From Alphaproteobacteria bacterium (GTDB taxonomy: Bacteria > Pseudomonadota > Alphaproteobacteria > Sphingomonadales > Sphingomonadaceae): a DNA stretch of 19,177 nt. This document shows, in pieces, positions 16,695 to 19,177 of the stretch. The stretch spans positions 1-19,177 of the forward strand of contig JAHJWA010000419.1 in the NCBI GenBank assembly GCA_018828205.1, read 5' to 3'. The notes under the pieces were generated by a model. It saw nothing but the letters and a program-made list of their open reading frames with translations. It searched no databases and was not told the origin of the DNA. Within the stretch, counting starts at the first letter, position 1; each line of letters begins with the position of its first letter. A program made the position numbers and the translations under genes.

Positions 16695-16928
16695 AGCGAG
16701 CGCTGCTAGCGCAGCGTGGTGCGATGCGCAAGTTGGCAATGGCAAAGGCACCTGGCAATCCAGGATCGCACAGGGACGGCGCAGCTAATTGAAGCCAACC
16801 TGCGTAAGTTGGCCTGTCGAAATGGCCAGGAGTAAAAAGTAATTCCGCCATCTCTTCGGCAGAGAGGAGAGAGGGCTCTGACCTGATCGAACCGGGACAA
16901 TATCGTCTTGGCGTTCAGGAGAACTCCC
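16695..16928. promoter_or_regulatory. Divergent intergenic region between metal cluster and ardC, with repeated 13-mer
   Basis: This 234-nt stretch must hold the start signals of the leftward metal cluster and may hold those of ardC. TGCGCAAGTTGGC (16725-16737) recurs as TGCGTAAGTTGGC (16801-16813), 76 bp apart with one mismatch. The second copy is also the right arm of the inverted repeat GCCAAC-N8-GTTGGC (16794-16813). These are candidate binding sites for a metal sensor encoded elsewhere; no regulator gene lies in the window beside the cluster. Nearer ardC are TCTCT-TCGGC-AGAGA (16851-16865), the purine box AGAGGAGAGAGGGCT (16863-16877) and the block CCTGATC. No convincing -35/-10 pair was found on either strand. 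Confidence 0.45.
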
Positions 16929-17864
16929 ATGCCAAAATACAAGCGCTCAGACGCATCGCAATCGCCTGCGCAGCGCATCACCGCGGCCATCATCGAGAAG
17001 CTCGAGCAGGGGACCAGGCCGTGGGTCAAGCCGTGGCGCGGTATGCCGGTCTCGCGTCCGCTTCGCGCCTGCGGAACGCCCTACCGCGGGATGAACACCT
17101 TCTGGCTGTGGATGGTCGCAGACGCCTGCGGCTATGCGTCGCCCTACTGGATGACCTATCGACAGTGTCAGAAACTCGGTGGGCAGGTTTGCAAGGGCGA
17201 GAAGTCGACGATCGCGATCTTCTACAAGACATACGAGAAGGCAGTCGAGGATCCCACTGGTGACGATGACACCGTAACCCGCCGTGTTCTGAAGGCCTAT
17301 GCAGTCTTCAATGCCGACCAGTGCGACGGCCTCCCGCAAATGTATTATCCGAAACCGCTGCTTGCGCCCGTCGAACCGGAAGGACGACAGGGACGCCTCG
17401 ACCGCTTCTTCGATGCGGTCGGAGCAGACCTGCGCCAGCACGGCAGCGAGGCCTACTACGAACCGGTTCGCGATCGGGTCACGATGCCACCTAGCGACCT
17501 CTTCGATACCTATGAGCACTACTACGCAACGCTTGCGCACGAGCTGTCTCATTGGACAGGCCATCCCTCGCGCCTCGATCGCGATCTGAAGAACCGCTTC
17601 GGGACCGAGGCCTATGCCGCCGAAGAGCTCGTCGCCGAATTGTCCTCGGCAATTCTCGGTGCCGAACTCGGTCTACCAATTGCTCACCTGGACCATCATG
17701 CGAGCTATATCGCTTCTTGGCTGGAACTGCTGAAGTCCGATGACCGGGCGATTTTGGCAGCCGCTGCGAAGGCCGAGGAGGCTGCAGGCCTGCTCCTGCG
17801 CCGGGGCGGTGTCGAAGAGCGGAAATCTGCCGAAGGCGACGTCGATCTTGAACAAGCTGCCTGA
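16929..17864 (+). CDS. ardC: ArdC-type antirestriction protein (ssDNA-binding N-domain plus zincin-like C-domain)
   Basis: 311 residues. The ATG at 16929 follows AGGAG (16917-16921) at 7 nt; a TTG at 16908 would overlap that site. The N-terminal domain (about 12-140) matches the ArdC single-stranded-DNA-binding domain: ITAAIIEKLEQGTRPWVKPW, YRGMNTFWLWM, then SPYWMTYRQCQKLGGQVCKGEK and YAVFNADQCDGLP. The C-terminal domain is a gluzincin-like metallopeptidase with HELSH (204-208) and a downstream EELVAELSSA (232-241) that would supply the third zinc ligand. The plasmid pSa ArdC protects incoming single-stranded DNA against type I restriction during conjugation. The same role during transfer of this element is plausible. 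It is followed 11 nt later by a small hypothetical gene, so the two are probably co-transcribed. Confidence 0.88.
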   Translation: MPKYKRSDASQSPAQRITAAIIEKLEQGTRPWVKPWRGMPVSRPLRACGTPYRGMNTFWLWMVADACGYASPYWMTYRQCQKLGGQVCKGEKSTIAIFYKTYEKAVEDPTGDDDTVTRRVLKAYAVFNADQCDGLPQMYYPKPLLAPVEPEGRQGRLDRFFDAVGADLRQHGSEAYYEPVRDRVTMPPSDLFDTYEHYYATLAHELSHWTGHPSRLDRDLKNRFGTEAYAAEELVAELSSAILGAELGLPIAHLDHHASYIASWLELLKSDDRAILAAAAKAEEAAGLLLRRGGVEERKSAEGDVDLEQAA

Positions 17865-17875
17865 GGGAGAAAACC

Positions 17876-18301
17876 ATGGGACGCTCTGTCAGCTACCCGA
17901 GCGGCGCCATCGCGGCCTTTCGTCTGATCGACGAGCCGGAAGACGAATGGGACTGGGGTTACAAATGTCTCGTCGACGATGTCATTGACACGGCAAGATC
18001 TCTCTTCCCTTCGCTGGAACCATTTGACGGTTGGCGCGGCCACGAAGATCGCATCCTGCTCCGCAACGCCTTTTCCGACTGCGGCATTTCAACCTACTGC
18101 GGTCTTGCCGCCATCTGGCTCGTGGAACGCGAGGACGCACAGTATCGGGAAGCCGGTTCCCGGCAGGCGAGATCAGGCTGCGCCCGGCGATGGCTTGCCC
18201 AGGTGTCCGACAGGTTCACCAAGGCCTTTGGAGATCTGCGTCTGGTCGGACGGTTCTCGAATGGAGAAGCGATCTTTGAGCGAGTGGGCTCCTCACCGTA
18301 A
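17876..18301 (+). CDS. Conserved-looking hypothetical protein downstream of ardC
   Basis: 141 residues, soluble, with no signal peptide or membrane segment. The start is supported by GGGAGA about 5 nt before the ATG and an 11-nt gap from the ardC stop. The N-terminus is acidic and aromatic (EPEDEWDWGYKCLVDDV); the middle contains WRGHEDRILLRNAF and GISTYCGLAAIWLVERED; the end is RRWLAQVSDRFTKAFGDLRLVGRFSNGEAIFERV. The WRG-EDRILLRN and STYCGLAA segments look like strongly conserved cores. Proteins with this pattern occur, as far as I recall, beside ardC on alphaproteobacterial plasmids, but I know no function. Codon use and GC match ardC. Position suggests a DNA-transfer or antirestriction accessory, which is a guess. 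Confidence 0.72.
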   Translation: MGRSVSYPSGAIAAFRLIDEPEDEWDWGYKCLVDDVIDTARSLFPSLEPFDGWRGHEDRILLRNAFSDCGISTYCGLAAIWLVEREDAQYREAGSRQARSGCARRWLAQVSDRFTKAFGDLRLVGRFSNGEAIFERVGSSP

Positions 18302-18597
18302 CAACCCCGACCTGCTGCCCTGCATTCGCTTACCTGGAATTGCTCCAGCTTTGAGTGAATGCGGCCAGTCGAATTGCCTCGCCGACCGGTCCGCCGGGAG
18401 AGGCCCTGGGCCGGTCGGGGTCAGGCGCAACCTGAGTCCCGTCGGCCCGTGTGGCCCGCGCCAGCCTAGGGCCTCAGGTTTCCTGCTGCGCAGTGCGCCT
18501 CCCCCCTTGTCCCGGCCCTGATCGGGCTCCGGCGGATCGGCGACGAGGCAGTTCAATCGCGTCTCCGATCCCTGGCTCAAAATCAGGAGACAAAACC
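18302..18597. other. GC-rich non-coding stretch with nested inverted repeats
   Basis: No convincing gene was found in these 296 nt. GAGGCCCTGGG (18400-18410) pairs with CCTAGGGCCTC (18465-18475) over 11 bp with one G-U. Inside it, CGGGGTCAGG (18416-18425) pairs with CCTGAGTCCCG (18431-18441) with one bulged G around a CGCAA loop, and GGCC (18444-18447) can pair with GGCC (18453-18456), giving a three-way-junction-like fold. CCGACCGG (18382-18389) is a perfect inverted partner of CCGGTCGG (18411-18418) and would compete with the inner hairpin. The last 30 nt hold the leader of the next gene (AGGAG at 18585-18589). It may be a structured 5' leader, small RNA or DNA site; the function is unknown. 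Confidence 0.5.
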
Positions 18598-19177
18598 ATG
18601 TATGACAGCTTCATTGAACAGCTTGCCGGCCTCGACTTGTCGGGCTTCAGCATCAAACCCGCGCCGTACAATAGCACCGACTTCCCTTGCGGCGATGCCA
18701 TCGAGCAAACGCTGGCAGGCGTCTGGTCAGACCTATTTGCGATGTTCGCCGATACGGCCCTCGAGGCCGATGCGGAGGATATCGCCTGGGGCTTCGTCAA
18801 TCTCTTCCATCGCGCAGCCAGTCGCAAGTCGTCCCAGCTCGACCGGGCAAGCGATGAAATTCGCGCATTGCTTGCTTGCGCCGATGGATCGGAAATTCAT
18901 TCGGGAAATCTGGAAGAACAGATCGAGCGCGCGCAGGCGGCACAGGCCAGCATGACCGCATTCGAACAGATGCGGGAGACGACGGCGGCCCTCTATCTCG
19001 ACGAGATCGGAACTTCGTGGCGCCCCATGACGGGGTCCCGGTCGAACCATTCCGCCAGTCTCACATCGGCCGTCGTCAATGCTCGCGATTTCCTCAGAAG
19101 CCGAGCCGAACGTCACCGTGCGGCCACTACGCCCGAAGGCACACCGATCGTCTTTGCCGGTGGCAGAAATTCCTTTG
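18598..19177 (+). CDS. DUF2493-type (SLOG-like) protein, N-terminal part only (cut by window edge)
   Basis: From ATG 18598, with AGGAG 8 nt upstream, the frame is open for 193 codons to the end of the window; the C-terminus is missing. The visible part is mostly helical: EDIAWGFVNLFHRAASRKSSQLDRASDEI (about 60-90), a helical stretch rich in Glu/Gln (about 100-130), then SWRPMTGSRSNHSASLTSAVVNARDFL (about 140-167). The last residues, EGTPIVFAGGRNSF, look like the first beta strand and loop of the DUF2493 domain, a Rossmann-like SLOG relative thought to bind nucleotide ligands. This N-domain plus DUF2493 layout is common on alphaproteobacterial plasmids next to ardC and ParB-like genes. The full domain lies outside the window, so the assignment rests on family resemblance of the N-terminal half. 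Confidence 0.7.
   Translation, partial: MYDSFIEQLAGLDLSGFSIKPAPYNSTDFPCGDAIEQTLAGVWSDLFAMFADTALEADAEDIAWGFVNLFHRAASRKSSQLDRASDEIRALLACADGSEIHSGNLEEQIERAQAAQASMTAFEQMRETTAALYLDEIGTSWRPMTGSRSNHSASLTSAVVNARDFLRSRAERHRAATTPEGTPIVFAGGRNSF

Noticed and set aside
7863..16860. Target-site duplication or inverted ends marking the metal cluster as a transposon
   Set aside because: Comparing the sequence around both edges by eye gave no matching direct or inverted terminal repeat, and no transposase or integrase is present in the window.
18511..18532. GCCC-TGATC-GGGC hairpin as a terminator before the last gene
   Set aside because: The stem is short with a mismatch and there is no T run downstream.
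1..19177. tRNA, rRNA, CRISPR arrays and replication-origin iterons
   Set aside because: No cloverleaf-like tRNA ends, no rRNA-like conserved blocks, no regularly spaced repeats and no tandem iterons were seen on reading both strands.

Overview
The window looks like an accessory replicon or integrated mobile element of an alphaproteobacterium, most likely a member of the Sphingomonadales (Sphingomonadaceae or Erythrobacteraceae). This is judged from the high GC content, codon use and the set of gene families, not from a database search. No rRNA, tRNA, CRISPR array, insertion sequence or transposase was seen.

Layout: (1) At the left edge a minus-strand XRE/HipB-type regulator (1-294) runs off the window. 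Its promoter region carries two ATGA-N4-TCAT dyads forming a perfect 13-bp inverted repeat. (2) Plus-strand backbone part A holds a Toprim/zinc-finger primase-like protein (494-1402), a 1415-residue fusion of an N6-adenine methyltransferase and a strawberry-notch-type helicase (1478-5725), and a long ParB-like protein with no ParA beside it (5830-7797). A strong UUCG-tetraloop terminator follows. (3) Minus-strand cargo (about 7879-16694) is a seven-gene heavy-metal efflux cluster. In transcription order it encodes a His-rich secreted or anchored protein, a CzcC-like outer-membrane channel, a CzcB-like lipoprotein adaptor, a CzcA-like HME-RND pump, a HupE/UreJ membrane protein, a transmembrane anchor protein and an MFS exporter with a His-rich tail. 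(4) Plus-strand backbone part B holds an ArdC-type antirestriction protein (16929-17864), a small conserved-looking hypothetical (17876-18301), a 296-nt GC-rich intergenic stretch with nested inverted repeats, and the N-terminal part of a DUF2493-type protein that runs off the right edge.

How it fits together: the plus-strand genes resemble the DNA-processing and defence-evasion backbone of large conjugative elements of Alphaproteobacteria (primase-like, helicase-methylase, ParB, ArdC, DUF2493). Several of these genes have related leaders (a purine-rich box, a TGATC block and a TCAGGAG Shine-Dalgarno sequence), so the backbone looks modular. The metal cluster lies between parB and ardC in the opposite orientation and is probably cargo. 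Its HupE/UreJ and NreB-like members point to nickel or cobalt, while the RND core fits Co/Zn/Cd or Ni, so the substrate cannot be fixed from sequence alone. The least explained items are the helicase-methylase with its RBS-masking leader hairpin, the small hypothetical after ardC, and the structured intergenic region.
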